A stretch of 64,000 nt of DNA from CAVPTL01 sp963727235 (GCA_963727235.1 CAVSFZ010000001.1:45986-109985), one strand, 5' to 3'; shown: positions 24,122-32,720, numbered from the stretch's first letter. A program made the numbers and translations. Notes: generated by a model from the sequence alone, not told the origin.

Positions 24122-25342
24122 CTGTTCTCAGATTCGGCCGAGGTCAGACTGGCCACAGCCGCCCCGCTGGCACAGCGTCTGCGGCCGCAGACGCTCGACC
24201 AGTTCGAGGGCCAGGCCGACGTGGTCGGGCCCGACAGCGGGCTGCGCCGCGCGATCGCCGCCGATCGGGTGCCGTCGATGATCTTCTTCGGCCCGCCGGG
24301 CAGCGGCAAGACCACCTTGGCGCGGATCGTCGCCCACAGCACGCGGGCGGATTTCGTGGAGCTGTCGGCGGTGCAGACCGGGGTCGCCGATGTGCGGCGG
24401 GTGCTGGCCCAGGCAAACGAGCGGCTGGGCGCCTCGGGACAGCGCACGATCCTGTTTCTGGACGAGATCCATCGCTTCAACAAGGGCCAGCAGGACGCGC
24501 TCTTGCCGGCGGTCGAGTCCGGCTTGGTGACGCTGATCGGGGCGACCACCGAGAACCCCTACTTCGAGGTCAACTCGGCGCTTCTCTCTCGCTGCCAGCT
24601 GTATCAGCTGGATGCGATCGACCGCGACGCGCTGGGCCGGATCGTGGAACGCGGCGCGGCGGAGCTGAACGTGTCGCTGGCCGACGGGGTGCGGGAGACG
24701 ATCGTGTCGGCCGCCGGGGGCGACGGCCGAAACGCGCTCAACATCATCGAGGCGGCGGCCGCAATCGCCACCGACGGCGTGGTGTCCGCCGACGACGTGG
24801 CGGATGCCGCGCGCAAGGCGCCGCTTTTGTACGACAAGGGCGGCGATCGTCACTACGACACCATCTCAGCATTCATCAAGAGCATGCGCGGCTCCGATCC
24901 GGACGCATCGGTGTACTACCTGGCGGTCATGATCGCCGGCGGCGAGGATCCCAAGTTCCTGGCCCGGCGGATGATCGTGTTCGCCTCCGAAGACGTCGGA
25001 AACGCCGATCCACAGGCGCTCGAGGTGGCCGTCGCCACCGCCCGGGCGGTCGAGTTCGTGGGCCTCCCCGAGTGCCGCATCAACCTCTCCCAGTGCGCCG
25101 CCTACCTGGCTCGGGCGCCCAAGTCGAACGAGGCCTACAGAGCGATCTCGGCGGCGCTCGACGACGTGCGCGAGCGGGGTGCGCTGCGACCACCGCCACA
25201 CCTGCGCGACGGCTCATACCCTGGGGCCAAGGCCCTGGGCCACGGCGTCGGCTACCGCTACCCGCCCAGCGACCCCGCTGCCGCCGCCGATCAGCAGTAC
25301 ATGCCCGACGAGCTCATCGGCCGCAAGTACCACGGTGAATAA
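24122..25342 (+). CDS. rarA: Replication-associated recombination protein RarA (MgsA)
   Basis: AAA+ clamp-loader-like ATPase acting at stalled forks. Seen: RLRPQTLDQFEGQADVVGP (family N-terminus), Walker A GPPGSGKTTLARI, ILFLDEIHRFNKGQQDALLP, IGATTENPYFEVNSALLSRCQ, and the MgsA C-terminal domain (SMRGSDPDASVYYLA, FASEDVGNADPQAL, PECRINLSQCAAYLA). The first canonical start is GTG 24221, but it would delete about 33 conserved residues. In frame upstream, a TAG at 24104 is followed only by non-ATG codons. CTG 24122 gives LFSDSAEVRLATAAPLAQ, close to the usual MDLF start. ATC 24110 is exactly 7 nt from TAGGCT and is the other option. Its TAA stop is in palindrome R3. Confidence 0.93.
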   Translation: MFSDSAEVRLATAAPLAQRLRPQTLDQFEGQADVVGPDSGLRRAIAADRVPSMIFFGPPGSGKTTLARIVAHSTRADFVELSAVQTGVADVRRVLAQANERLGASGQRTILFLDEIHRFNKGQQDALLPAVESGLVTLIGATTENPYFEVNSALLSRCQLYQLDAIDRDALGRIVERGAAELNVSLADGVRETIVSAAGGDGRNALNIIEAAAAIATDGVVSADDVADAARKAPLLYDKGGDRHYDTISAFIKSMRGSDPDASVYYLAVMIAGGEDPKFLARRMIVFASEDVGNADPQALEVAVATARAVEFVGLPECRINLSQCAAYLARAPKSNEAYRAISAALDDVRERGALRPPPHLRDGSYPGAKALGHGVGYRYPPSDPAAAADQQYMPDELIGRKYHGE

Positions 25343-25367
25343 AAGGTGCCAGGCACCTTTTATTCAC
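25335..25367. repeat. Gene-end palindrome copy R3
   Basis: Perfect 16-bp arms, GTGAATAAAAGGTGCC and its complement, around a central A. It lies between convergent rarA and the arginase gene and supplies the stop codon of both: TAA of rarA in the left arm and TGA of arginase in the right arm. Confidence 0.95.
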
Positions 25368-26281
25368 AAGATGCGCTTGCCGAAGGCGGAGCAGGCGAGC
25401 TCGACGGCGAGGCTGCCGGTGGCGTTGTGCTCGTCCAGCACCGGGTTGACCTCCACGATCTCCAGCGACGTGACCAGGTCACGGCTGGCCAGGATCTCCA
25501 TCGCCAGGTGGGCTTCGCGATAGGTGATGCCGCCGCGTACCGGCGTGCCCACGCCCGGCGCCTGATCGGGGTCGACCACGTCCATGTCGAACGAGACGTG
25601 CATGAAGGCGCCGCCCGACGCCACCCGCACGGCGTGCTCCATCACATGGTGCATCCCGTGGCGATCGATGTCGTACATGCTGAAGACGGTCACACCGGCC
25701 CGGCGCAGATGCTCGCGCTCGCCGTCATCGATGCTGCGCACCCCCACCAGCACGGCGTGCTCGCCCAGCACCGAGGGAATCGGCCAGGCGTCGCTTCGGA
25801 AGCGCTGGTCGTCGGAGAGCCCCAGCGTGACTGCCAAGGACATCCCGTGGACGTTTCCGCTGGGTGAGCTGACCGGCGTGTTGATGTCGGAATGGGCGTC
25901 GACCCAGACCACCCCGCCGGGTGCGCCGTGGGCGCGCGCCAGCCCCCCGAGCGTCCCGATCGCAATCGAGTGGTCGCCTCCCAGCACCAGCGGCACCTCG
26001 CCGGCCGTGACCACCTCCGTCACCTCGCGGGCCAGCTCCTCACAGGTCTGCTTGATGGAATCCCAGTAGCGCGTTGACGGATCGCCCTGGTCGAGCCGCT
26101 CAACCGTGGGGGCGCCCACATTGCCCCGGTCGTAGCGATCCAGCCCGAGCGCGCCCAGCCGCTCCTCGAGCCCGCCGTAGCGGATCGCCGAAGGCCCCAT
26201 ATCGACCCCCCGGCGCCCCGATCCGAGATCCAACGCGGCGCCGATCACGGCGATCCGGGAGCGTTCGCTGGTACTGCTCAT
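25364..26281 (-). CDS. Arginase/agmatinase-family ureohydrolase, probably arginase
   Basis: Protein of 305 aa. Binuclear manganese site: GGDHSIAIG (about 103-111), VDAHSDINTPVSSPSGNVHGM (about 127-147) and SFDMDVVDP (about 230-238). The SPSGNVHGM stretch is arginase-type rather than agmatinase-type. Arginase splits L-arginine to ornithine and urea. Start ATG 26281 is 9 nt after TAGGCT. It is convergent with rarA and no other arginine gene is near. Hydrolysis of another guanidino compound cannot be excluded. Confidence 0.9.
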   Translation of the reverse strand: MSSTSERSRIAVIGAALDLGSGRRGVDMGPSAIRYGGLEERLGALGLDRYDRGNVGAPTVERLDQGDPSTRYWDSIKQTCEELAREVTEVVTAGEVPLVLGGDHSIAIGTLGGLARAHGAPGGVVWVDAHSDINTPVSSPSGNVHGMSLAVTLGLSDDQRFRSDAWPIPSVLGEHAVLVGVRSIDDGEREHLRRAGVTVFSMYDIDRHGMHHVMEHAVRVASGGAFMHVSFDMDVVDPDQAPGVGTPVRGGITYREAHLAMEILASRDLVTSLEIVEVNPVLDEHNATGSLAVELACSAFGKRIL

Positions 26282-26290
26282 CGACCCGCA

Positions 26291-26296
26291 AGCCTA
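26291..26296 (-). promoter_or_regulatory. -10 box TAGGCT for the arginase gene
   Basis: TAGGCT on the minus strand, 9 nt from ATG 26281, with no Shine-Dalgarno sequence between. The rest of the interval up to the divergent gene at 26411 shows no other feature apart from the AGGAGG of that gene. Confidence 0.4.
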
Positions 26297-26410
26297 CCCC
26301 GCCGCGATCGCCCGTGAGAGGAACCCGGGCTAAAGCTGTGGTGCCAGACGCCGATACGGGAAGCACCCCCGTCCTCACCCGCGCCCGGTTTCCCTTCAGG
26401 AGGCAGTTCC

Positions 26411-27388
26411 ATGGTCGATCTTGCGAGTATCAGAAATGCGTCATTCACTCTCACCCCCACGGGATACAACCCCGAGGAGGTCGATCAGTTTCTTGCTGAT
26501 CTCGCCGATCAGCTGAGTGAGATGCCTGTGGCCGAGGCTCCCGAGCCTGTGGTCGCACAGATTCCGATCGAGCAGCCGGTCGAGCAGACCCTGTCCGAGC
26601 CCACCGACCGCCCGTCCGCGGATCTGGACGGACTCAAGAACGCCGTGGAGCGCACCATCAGCTCGCTGGACGCGTTCGTCCAGAACGAGCTGGCCGAGGT
26701 CAAGGCCGCGTCCAACCTCGAGGTGGAGGAGATTCACCGCGAGCGCGAGCGCCTGCTGGAAGAGGCCGGCGAAGCCGCCAAGTCCCACCTGGACGAGGCG
26801 CGCGTACGCGGCGAGCACATCGTGCAGGAGGCTCAGGGCGAGGGCGAGCAGCTGCGGACGGCACTGGAAGCCGAGCTGCAGGCCGAGCGAGAGCGCTTTG
26901 AGCAGGCCCTTGCCGACCGCGACGCGCAGGCACAGGCGCGGGTCGCCGAGGTGCTGGCCGAGGCCGAGGAGCGCAAGCGGGAGGCCGACGCGCTGGTCGC
27001 CGACGCCAACAAGGTGCAGTCGCAGGTGCTGGGTGCCATCGAGCAGGCCCGGGCCAGCCTGGCGCTGCCCGAGCCGGTGCAGGAGATCGTCCAGACCGAG
27101 GTCGAGACCGACACCGAGGCCGATGCCGAGATCGTGGCCGAGGAGCAGGTGGACGTCGTCGACGCCGAGGGCGAGACCGACTCCGAGCCCACCGCTGACA
27201 CCGACACCGAGACCGCTGAGCAGTCCGACGAGCAGTCGGACGAGCAGCGCGACGACGTCGACGTGTTCGGCTTCGAGCGCTCGCAGGGCTCGTCACTTCG
27301 CAGCATCATCACCGATGCCCGCGGTGAGTCGGAGACAGATGCCGACTCCGACGTCGAGCTCGATGACGCTGAAGATGCCGCAGCTTGA
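26411..27388 (+). CDS. DivIVA-domain coiled-coil protein with long acidic tail
   Basis: Protein of 325 aa. CAGGAGG lies 7 nt before the ATG, a strong Shine-Dalgarno sequence unlike many neighbours. The N-terminus (IRNASFTLTPTGYNPEEVDQFLADLADQL, about 7-35) matches the membrane-curvature-binding DivIVA domain, with the RGYD-like turn and the hydrophobic tip. A long coiled coil follows (about 75-230, heptads rich in Glu, Ala and Arg). The last 90 residues are a disordered acidic tail (TETDTEADAEIV, EQSDEQSDEQRDD). It probably marks poles or septa and organises wall growth or division, as Wag31-type proteins do. The next gene starts within its last 26 bases. Confidence 0.85.
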   Translation: MVDLASIRNASFTLTPTGYNPEEVDQFLADLADQLSEMPVAEAPEPVVAQIPIEQPVEQTLSEPTDRPSADLDGLKNAVERTISSLDAFVQNELAEVKAASNLEVEEIHRERERLLEEAGEAAKSHLDEARVRGEHIVQEAQGEGEQLRTALEAELQAERERFEQALADRDAQAQARVAEVLAEAEERKREADALVADANKVQSQVLGAIEQARASLALPEPVQEIVQTEVETDTEADAEIVAEEQVDVVDAEGETDSEPTADTDTETAEQSDEQSDEQRDDVDVFGFERSQGSSLRSIITDARGESETDADSDVELDDAEDAAA

Positions 27389-28403
27389 TTCCGCAATCCA
27401 GCCGTTCGGCCTGAAAAGGCCGGACGGTGAGCCGGTCGGACTCGACTCCCTGGTCGAGCCCGGCCTGCTTGTGCTGGCCATGATGGAGGCCGACACGTCC
27501 CCCGACCCGCGGCTGCCGATGCTGCGGGAGCTGGGCCGTTCGGCCGCCACCTACGGCGGGCACCTGGTGGTCGTCTCGCACGGTGAGTGCGGCGCCGGTC
27601 GCCAGCTGGAGGCTGCCGGCATCGCCCAGTGGCTGAACGACGGCGGCGAGGCATTTCAGCGCCTCGACCTGACCGAGCGAAAGCTTGGCCGCACCCGCCG
27701 CCAGGGCGGCATCTTCGTGATCGACACCGACCTGGTGCTGCGCTTCGCGTTCAGCACCCGCAACGCCGAGGAGTGGATCCCGGCGTCGTTTGTGATCTCG
27801 CGGCTGAAGCGGCTGAACGCCGCGGCAACTCCCACCGAGCCGCCGGAGGTGTCCGTCCCCGACGAGCTCGAGCATCGCTCCCAGAGCGCGGTCGACACGG
27901 AGATGGACGAGTTGGTGCGCCAGGTGGGCGAACGGCTTGGCATGAGCGCCGAGGAGCTGTCCCAACTGACCACCGCCAGCCGGTTTCGCGACCTGGGCAT
28001 GGCCATGGTGCCGAACTCCATCATCACCAAGGACGGCCCCCTGACCGACGAAGAGTGGGCCGTGATCAAGCAGCATCCTGAACGCTCCGCGGAGATGCTC
28101 GGTGCCGGCGCATCGCTGGAGCCGGTACGCGAGGTGGTGCGTGCCAGCCACGAGCACCTGGACGGCAGCGGCTATCCCCGCGGCCTCAGCGGCGACGACA
28201 TCCCGCTCGGTGCGCGCATCCTGCTGGCCTGCGAGTCGTATCTGGCGATGACCCAGGAGCGGCCCTACCGCGAGATGCTGGGCATGCGCGACGCGGTCGA
28301 GGAGCTGCGCCAGTACGCCGGGCGGATCTACGACTCACGCGTGGTGGACGCGCTGGTCACCGTGATCGCCCAGTCCGGCGAGCCCGCCCACATCGCCGCC
28401 TAA
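27363..28403 (+). CDS. Thioredoxin-fold plus degenerate HD-GYP domain protein
   Basis: Protein of 346 aa from ATG 27363 (ATG 27375 is also possible), overlapping the DivIVA-like gene. N-terminal 145 residues read as an AhpC/TSA-like thioredoxin fold (MLRELGRSAATYGGHLVVVSHGE, GGIFVIDTDLVLRFAFS) with only one cysteine (GECGAGR) in the redox region. The C-terminal part (about 185-335) is HD-GYP-like: GPLTDEEWAVIKQHPERSAEML and ASHEHLDGSGYPRGLSGDDIPLGARIL. The HD pair itself is altered: FRDLGMAMVP stands where active enzymes have LHDIGKxxVP. Loss of the metal histidine suggests no phosphodiesterase activity and possibly a cyclic-di-GMP sensing or scaffold role, linked by position to DivIVA. Confidence 0.8.
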   Translation: MTLKMPQLDSAIQPFGLKRPDGEPVGLDSLVEPGLLVLAMMEADTSPDPRLPMLRELGRSAATYGGHLVVVSHGECGAGRQLEAAGIAQWLNDGGEAFQRLDLTERKLGRTRRQGGIFVIDTDLVLRFAFSTRNAEEWIPASFVISRLKRLNAAATPTEPPEVSVPDELEHRSQSAVDTEMDELVRQVGERLGMSAEELSQLTTASRFRDLGMAMVPNSIITKDGPLTDEEWAVIKQHPERSAEMLGAGASLEPVREVVRASHEHLDGSGYPRGLSGDDIPLGARILLACESYLAMTQERPYREMLGMRDAVEELRQYAGRIYDSRVVDALVTVIAQSGEPAHIAA

Positions 28404-28469
28404 ACAGCCTGAAGAGGCTTTCGCGCAGGCCGTGGCGTCGGTAGACTCCTGCAACTCTCACGGACGAGC

Positions 28470-28475
28470 AGGAGG
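28470..28475 (+). promoter_or_regulatory. Shine-Dalgarno AGGAGG fixing a TTG start
   Basis: AGGAGG lies 5 nt before TTG 28481. It decides the rare TTG start of the molybdenum hydroxylase large subunit. No ATG or GTG in frame lies closer to the conserved N-terminus. Confidence 0.7.
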
Positions 28476-28480
28476 CAACG

Positions 28481-30757
28481 TTGGCGACTGTCATCGGCAC
28501 GCGGCATATTCGGCAGGACGGCAAAGAGAAGGTCACCGGGGCCGGGCGGTACACCGCCGACATGAACCTGACAGGCATGCTGCACGCCAAGTTCCGGTTC
28601 GCCGACCACCCGCGCGCGCGGATCGTCAAGATCGACACCGCCGCAGCCCGGGCGCTGCCCGGAGTGTTTTCCGTCATCACCCATGAGGATGTCCCCGCTG
28701 TGCGCTACGGGGCGTTCATCCAGGACCGCACCCTGTTTGCCGTCGACACCGTGCGCTACGAGGGTGATGTGGTGGCGGCGGTGGCCGCGCTGACTCCCGA
28801 GATCGCAGAGCGGGCCGCCGCGCTGATCGACGTCACCTACGAGCCGCTGGAGGCGGTGGTCGACATCGAGCACGCGCTGGCCGACGGCACCGCGCTGGTG
28901 CACGACGGCTGGGAGTCGTACTCCGCGGCCGACGAGGTCGTACGCAGGGGCAACGACGCGTCGCATTCCTCGATCACCAAGGGCGACACCGATGCCGCGA
29001 TGGCATCCGCCGACGCGGTGGTCAAGGGCCGCTACGTGGCCGACATGTCACACGCGGTGCCGATCGAGCCGCATGCGGTGATCGCCCAGTGGCAGGGCTC
29101 GAAGGTGACCGTGTGGTCGTCCACGCAGGTGCCGTTCATCGCCCGCTCCGGTGTGGCCGAGACGCTCGAGATCCCCGAGAACCAGGTGCGCATCATCGTC
29201 CCGTACCTGGGCGGCGGGTTCGGCGGCAAGTGCGAGTTCCACTACGAGGCTCACATCGCCGCCTTGGCACGCGCCGCCGGCCGGCCGGTGAAGCTGGTGT
29301 TCTCGCGCCGGGAGGAGTTCATCGCGCCCGACCATCGCCGCGAGGGCATGGTGATCGAGCTGGAGACCGGCGTCATGAACGACGGCACCCTGGTCGCCCG
29401 GCGAGCGCGGCTGGTGCTGGACAACGGCGCCTACTCGGCCGACGCGCCGTTCTTTCCGCAGATGGCGATCATGCACGCCAACGGCCCGTACCGCATCCCC
29501 AACGTCGACCTGCACGCCGACCTGGCGTACACCAATACGCAGCCCTCGGGCTCGGTCAGGGCGCCGGCGGCGCCGCAGGTGTGCTGGGCGGTCGAGCAGC
29601 ACACCGACGAGGTCGCCCGCGCGGTGGGGATCGACCCGGCGGAGTTCCGGCTCAAGAACCTGGTCGTCGAGGGAGACGAGGGCCCGGCCCGCCAGGTGTA
29701 CGGCAAGATCGGGATGCGCGAGAGCCTCGAGCACGCGATGGAGATGATCGGATACGGCAAGGACCTGCCCGAGGACGAGGCGATCGGTATCGGCTGTGGC
29801 TGGTGGCCGACGTTTGCGCAGCCGTCGGGAGCCCACGTGAAGCTGAACGGCGACGGTTCGGGGCAGATCATCACGGGCGCGCAGGAGTGCGGCACCGGCG
29901 CGGTGATGGGGCTTGCGATCCTGGCCGCCGACGTGCTCGGGATGCAACCGGAGGACTTCTCGATCCTCTATCAGGACACCGACGCCGGCCCGTGGGACGG
30001 CGGGGCATCAGGCAGCCAGACGACGTTCAACAACGGCCGCGCCGTGATCGAGGCGGCCACCGACGTGCGCGACCAGTTGCTGGAGCTGGCCGAGGAGGCT
30101 CTGGAGGCGTCCCGGGACGACCTGGAGCTGGCCGAGAGCACGGTGCGGGTCAAGGGATCGCCCACCAAGAGCGTTACCATCGCCGACCTGGCGGCCACCG
30201 CCCAGGGCGGCAAGCTGCTGATCGGCAAGGGCTCGGGCACACCGGCGGAGCCGCCCGAGGTGGACGGATCGGGCTGTGTCGGCCGGCTGGGGCTGGAGTC
30301 GTGGGTGGCGCCCACCTTCATCACCCACATCACCCACTGCAAGGTCGACCGCGAGACCGGCGTCGTGCGGGTGCTGGACGTGGCCGCGTCGCACGACGTG
30401 GGCCAGATCCTCAATCCGATCGGCGCCGAGGGCCAGGTCGACGGCGGCGTGGTGATGGGTATCGGCATGGCGCTGCTGGAGGGCACCCAGATCAGCGCCG
30501 AAGGCCACCAGATCAATCCCCACCTGCTCGACTACAAGCTGCAGACGATGTCGGATGCGCCGCCGATCAAACAGCGGTTCGTGGATGTCGTCGACCCCGA
30601 CGGCCCGTACGGAGGCAAGGGCATCGGCGAGCCGCCCTGTGTGCCCACGCCCGGCGCGATCGCAAACGCGATCACGCAGGTCGCGGGGGTCCAGGTGAAA
30701 CGCCTGCCGATGACTCCCACGCGAGTGTGGGAGGCGACGTTGGGGGTGGACGGATGA
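28481..30757 (+). CDS. Xanthine dehydrogenase-family molybdopterin-binding large subunit
   Basis: Protein of 758 aa, TTG start. Molybdenum hydroxylase large subunit: N-terminal Ald_Xan_dh_C domain (about 10-125, DGKEKVTGAGRYTADM), then the MoCo-binding domain (YLGGGFGGKCEF near 233, AQECGTGA, GGASGSQTT, and GKGIGEPPCVPTPGAIANA near the end, with the catalytic glutamate of GEP). The loop that separates carbon monoxide dehydrogenases (AYxCSFR) reads SGSVRAPAAPQ here, so it is not form I CODH. It likely oxidises a purine, aldehyde or N-heterocycle. It is first of three subunit genes (large-FAD-2Fe2S), joined by ATGA to the next. Confidence 0.92.
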   Translation: MATVIGTRHIRQDGKEKVTGAGRYTADMNLTGMLHAKFRFADHPRARIVKIDTAAARALPGVFSVITHEDVPAVRYGAFIQDRTLFAVDTVRYEGDVVAAVAALTPEIAERAAALIDVTYEPLEAVVDIEHALADGTALVHDGWESYSAADEVVRRGNDASHSSITKGDTDAAMASADAVVKGRYVADMSHAVPIEPHAVIAQWQGSKVTVWSSTQVPFIARSGVAETLEIPENQVRIIVPYLGGGFGGKCEFHYEAHIAALARAAGRPVKLVFSRREEFIAPDHRREGMVIELETGVMNDGTLVARRARLVLDNGAYSADAPFFPQMAIMHANGPYRIPNVDLHADLAYTNTQPSGSVRAPAAPQVCWAVEQHTDEVARAVGIDPAEFRLKNLVVEGDEGPARQVYGKIGMRESLEHAMEMIGYGKDLPEDEAIGIGCGWWPTFAQPSGAHVKLNGDGSGQIITGAQECGTGAVMGLAILAADVLGMQPEDFSILYQDTDAGPWDGGASGSQTTFNNGRAVIEAATDVRDQLLELAEEALEASRDDLELAESTVRVKGSPTKSVTIADLAATAQGGKLLIGKGSGTPAEPPEVDGSGCVGRLGLESWVAPTFITHITHCKVDRETGVVRVLDVAASHDVGQILNPIGAEGQVDGGVVMGIGMALLEGTQISAEGHQINPHLLDYKLQTMSDAPPIKQRFVDVVDPDGPYGGKGIGEPPCVPTPGAIANAITQVAGVQVKRLPMTPTRVWEATLGVDG

Positions 30758-31656
30758 CCGCCACCTACCTCGCCGCCACCTCCGTCGACGAGGCGCTGGG
30801 CGCCCTCGCCGACGGCGCCCGCCCGATCGCGGGCGGCACCGACCTGGTGGTGGGGCATCGCAGCGGCAAGGCTCCCCTGCCGGAGCGGCTGGTCGCGATC
30901 CACCGCTTGGACGAGCTGCGCACAATCTCCGAGTCCGGCGACGGCCTGGTTCTGGGGGCGCTGGTCAACCACGAGCAGATCACCGCGCACGAGCTGATCC
31001 GCTCGGGCCACACCGCGCTGGCCGACTCTTCGGCCATCGTCGGGTCGCACGCCACCCGCAACGCCGGCACCATCGGCGGCAACGTCATGAACGCCTCTCC
31101 GGCGATGGAGACGGGCGGCCCACTGATGTGTCTGGGCGCGACGGTCACGCTTCGTTCGACCACCGGCGAGCGGGTTGTCGCGGTGGATGAGCTGTTCACC
31201 GGCCCGGGCACGACGATCGCGAACCCCGACGAGATGCTGACGTCGGTGACGCTTCCCGCCCAGCCTGCGAACACGGGCAGCTGCTACGTCCGGCTGGAGT
31301 ACCGCCGCCAGATGGAGATCGCGATCGTCGGCTCAACCGCGGTGGTCACGTTCGACGGCGACACGATCTCGCAGGCGCGGATCGCGATCACGGCGTTGGC
31401 CCCGACCATCCGGCGGGTTCCGGAAGCGGAGGCCGCGCTGATCGGCACCGACGGGGGCGCGGACGCCGCGCGAGCTGCTGCCGATGCCGCCGCGGCGGCC
31501 TCCAAGCCGATTTCCGACGTGCGTGGAAGTGACGCGTACCGGCGCGCGATGGCCGCGGTGATCACCCGCCGCGCGATCACCGCGGCGGTCGCCCGCGCCC
31601 ACGGTACGACCATTCCGATTCCCGCCAGCCCGGCGCTGCACGGCGCCACCGAATGA
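30754..31656 (+). CDS. Molybdenum hydroxylase FAD-binding medium subunit
   Basis: Protein of 300 aa, ATGA overlap with the large subunit. FAD_binding_5 domain: PIAGGTDLVVG (about 25-35), the FAD diphosphate loop TRNAGTIGGNVMNASPAMET (about 104-123) and LEYRRQMEIAIVGSTA near 195. A CO_deh_flav_C-type domain covers about 180-280. It carries electrons from the Mo/2Fe-2S centres to an acceptor. The length is normal for three-subunit XDH/CoxM-type enzymes. Confidence 0.92.
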   Translation: MTATYLAATSVDEALGALADGARPIAGGTDLVVGHRSGKAPLPERLVAIHRLDELRTISESGDGLVLGALVNHEQITAHELIRSGHTALADSSAIVGSHATRNAGTIGGNVMNASPAMETGGPLMCLGATVTLRSTTGERVVAVDELFTGPGTTIANPDEMLTSVTLPAQPANTGSCYVRLEYRRQMEIAIVGSTAVVTFDGDTISQARIAITALAPTIRRVPEAEAALIGTDGGADAARAAADAAAAASKPISDVRGSDAYRRAMAAVITRRAITAAVARAHGTTIPIPASPALHGATE

Positions 31657-31666
31657 CGGAGCACCG

Positions 31667-32140
31667 ATGAAACACTCTGCAACCATCGTGACCAACGGCG
31701 TTCCGTACGACGTCGAGGTCGAGCCCAGCCGGTCACTGCTCTCGGTTCTGCGCAACGAGATTGGTCTTACCGGTCCCAAGGAGGGCTGCGACGACTCGGA
31801 GTGCGGTGCCTGCATGGTGCTGATCGACGGCAAGCCCATCAACTCCTGCTCGTACCTCGCACTCCAGGCCGACGGCCACGCGGTGACCACGATCGAGGGT
31901 TTGGCCGAGGGAGAGTCGCTGCATCCGCTGCAACAGGCGTTCCTCGACCAGGGCGGCGTCCAGTGTGGCTTCTGCACGCCGGGCATGTTGATCTCGGCCA
32001 AGGCGCTGCTGGATCGAAATCCGCGCCCCAGCGAGGACGAGGTGCGACTGGCGCTCTCGGGCAACCTGTGCCGCTGCACGGGGTATCAGAAGATCGCCCA
32101 GGCAGTGCTCCAGGCGGCCGACGAGATGGCCAACGTTTAG
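31667..32140 (+). CDS. Molybdenum hydroxylase 2Fe-2S small subunit
   Basis: Protein of 157 aa, 10 nt after the FAD subunit. Plant-type 2Fe-2S domain at the N-terminus (EGCDDSECGACMVLIDGKPINSC: three cysteines plus a fourth). The helical [2Fe-2S]-2 domain follows (GVQCGFCTPGMLI and GNLCRCTGYQKI). All eight cluster cysteines are present. It completes an apparently functional heterotrimer. No XdhC-type insertase or MoCo chaperone is next to it. Confidence 0.95.
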   Translation: MKHSATIVTNGVPYDVEVEPSRSLLSVLRNEIGLTGPKEGCDDSECGACMVLIDGKPINSCSYLALQADGHAVTTIEGLAEGESLHPLQQAFLDQGGVQCGFCTPGMLISAKALLDRNPRPSEDEVRLALSGNLCRCTGYQKIAQAVLQAADEMANV

Positions 32141-32180
32141 CCCAGATTAAGCACCGGCAGCGTTCTCTGAGGGCCCGAGT

Positions 32181-32186
32181 TACCCT
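32181..32186 (+). promoter_or_regulatory. -10 box TACCCT for the universal stress gene
   Basis: TACCCT ends 6 nt before ATG 32193. Together with the 52 nt gap after the hydroxylase genes, it suggests the stress protein has its own leaderless promoter. Confidence 0.4.
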
Positions 32187-32192
32187 GAGGTA

Positions 32193-32720
32193 ATGAGGTC
32201 CGAGAAGAACATGATCATGGTTGCTGTCGATCGTCCTGAGCCGAAGCTGGTTGCCGCTGCGCGCGACCTGGCGCGCACCTACGGCGCGCCGATGCTCCTG
32301 ATCCACGTCGCCGAGCACCAGCCGGGCGGTATGCGGCTGCCGCTGCACGTGGACGAGCGGTCGCTCGAAGATCAGCTCGACCAGCTGGCCGATCAGCTGC
32401 GCGCCGAGGGCATCGACGTACGCGTCGAGCTGCACGCCGCTCCGGTGGGCCGGGCGGCACACGTGCTGGCCGACTCTGCTCAGGCCAACGGGGCCGGGCT
32501 GCTGGTGATCGGCGCGAGCCGCCACGGCCGCGTCTCGCGGTTCCTGCACGGATCTCTCCTGCGCCGGCTCGAGGAGCGGGCCGAGTGCCCGATCCTGCTG
32601 GTGCCGCTGCCCGCCACCGCCGAAGAGCCCGAGCTACCCGCGAACCACTCCGGTGGCATGCGCAAGCGTGCTCCTCGCACCACTCCCCGGCGCCCCGCCG
32701 CCGCAGCCCACGTCCGCTAG
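32193..32720 (+). CDS. Universal stress protein (UspA fold)
   Basis: Protein of 175 aa. A single Usp domain: N-terminal MIMVAVDRPEPK, the nucleotide-binding loop GLLVIGASRHGRVSRFLHGSLLRRL (G-2x-G-9x-G-type) and ECPILLVPLP. The ATP-binding glycines are present, so it is probably an ATP-binding type. A basic, disordered tail of about 30 residues follows (HSGGMRKRAPRTTPRRPAAAAHVR region). The TAG stop touches the first base of palindrome R4. Confidence 0.88.
   Translation: MRSEKNMIMVAVDRPEPKLVAAARDLARTYGAPMLLIHVAEHQPGGMRLPLHVDERSLEDQLDQLADQLRAEGIDVRVELHAAPVGRAAHVLADSAQANGAGLLVIGASRHGRVSRFLHGSLLRRLEERAECPILLVPLPATAEEPELPANHSGGMRKRAPRTTPRRPAAAAHVR

Noticed and set aside
25335..25367. The palindromes as simple Rho-independent terminators
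   Set aside because: The stems are strong, but no consistent T-tract follows, and R5, R6 and R7 lie upstream of genes rather than after them. A terminator effect is possible but not shown.
28481..32140. Carbon monoxide dehydrogenase (coxLMS)
   Set aside because: The large subunit lacks the AYxCSFR loop of form I CODH. General xanthine dehydrogenase-family is the safer call.
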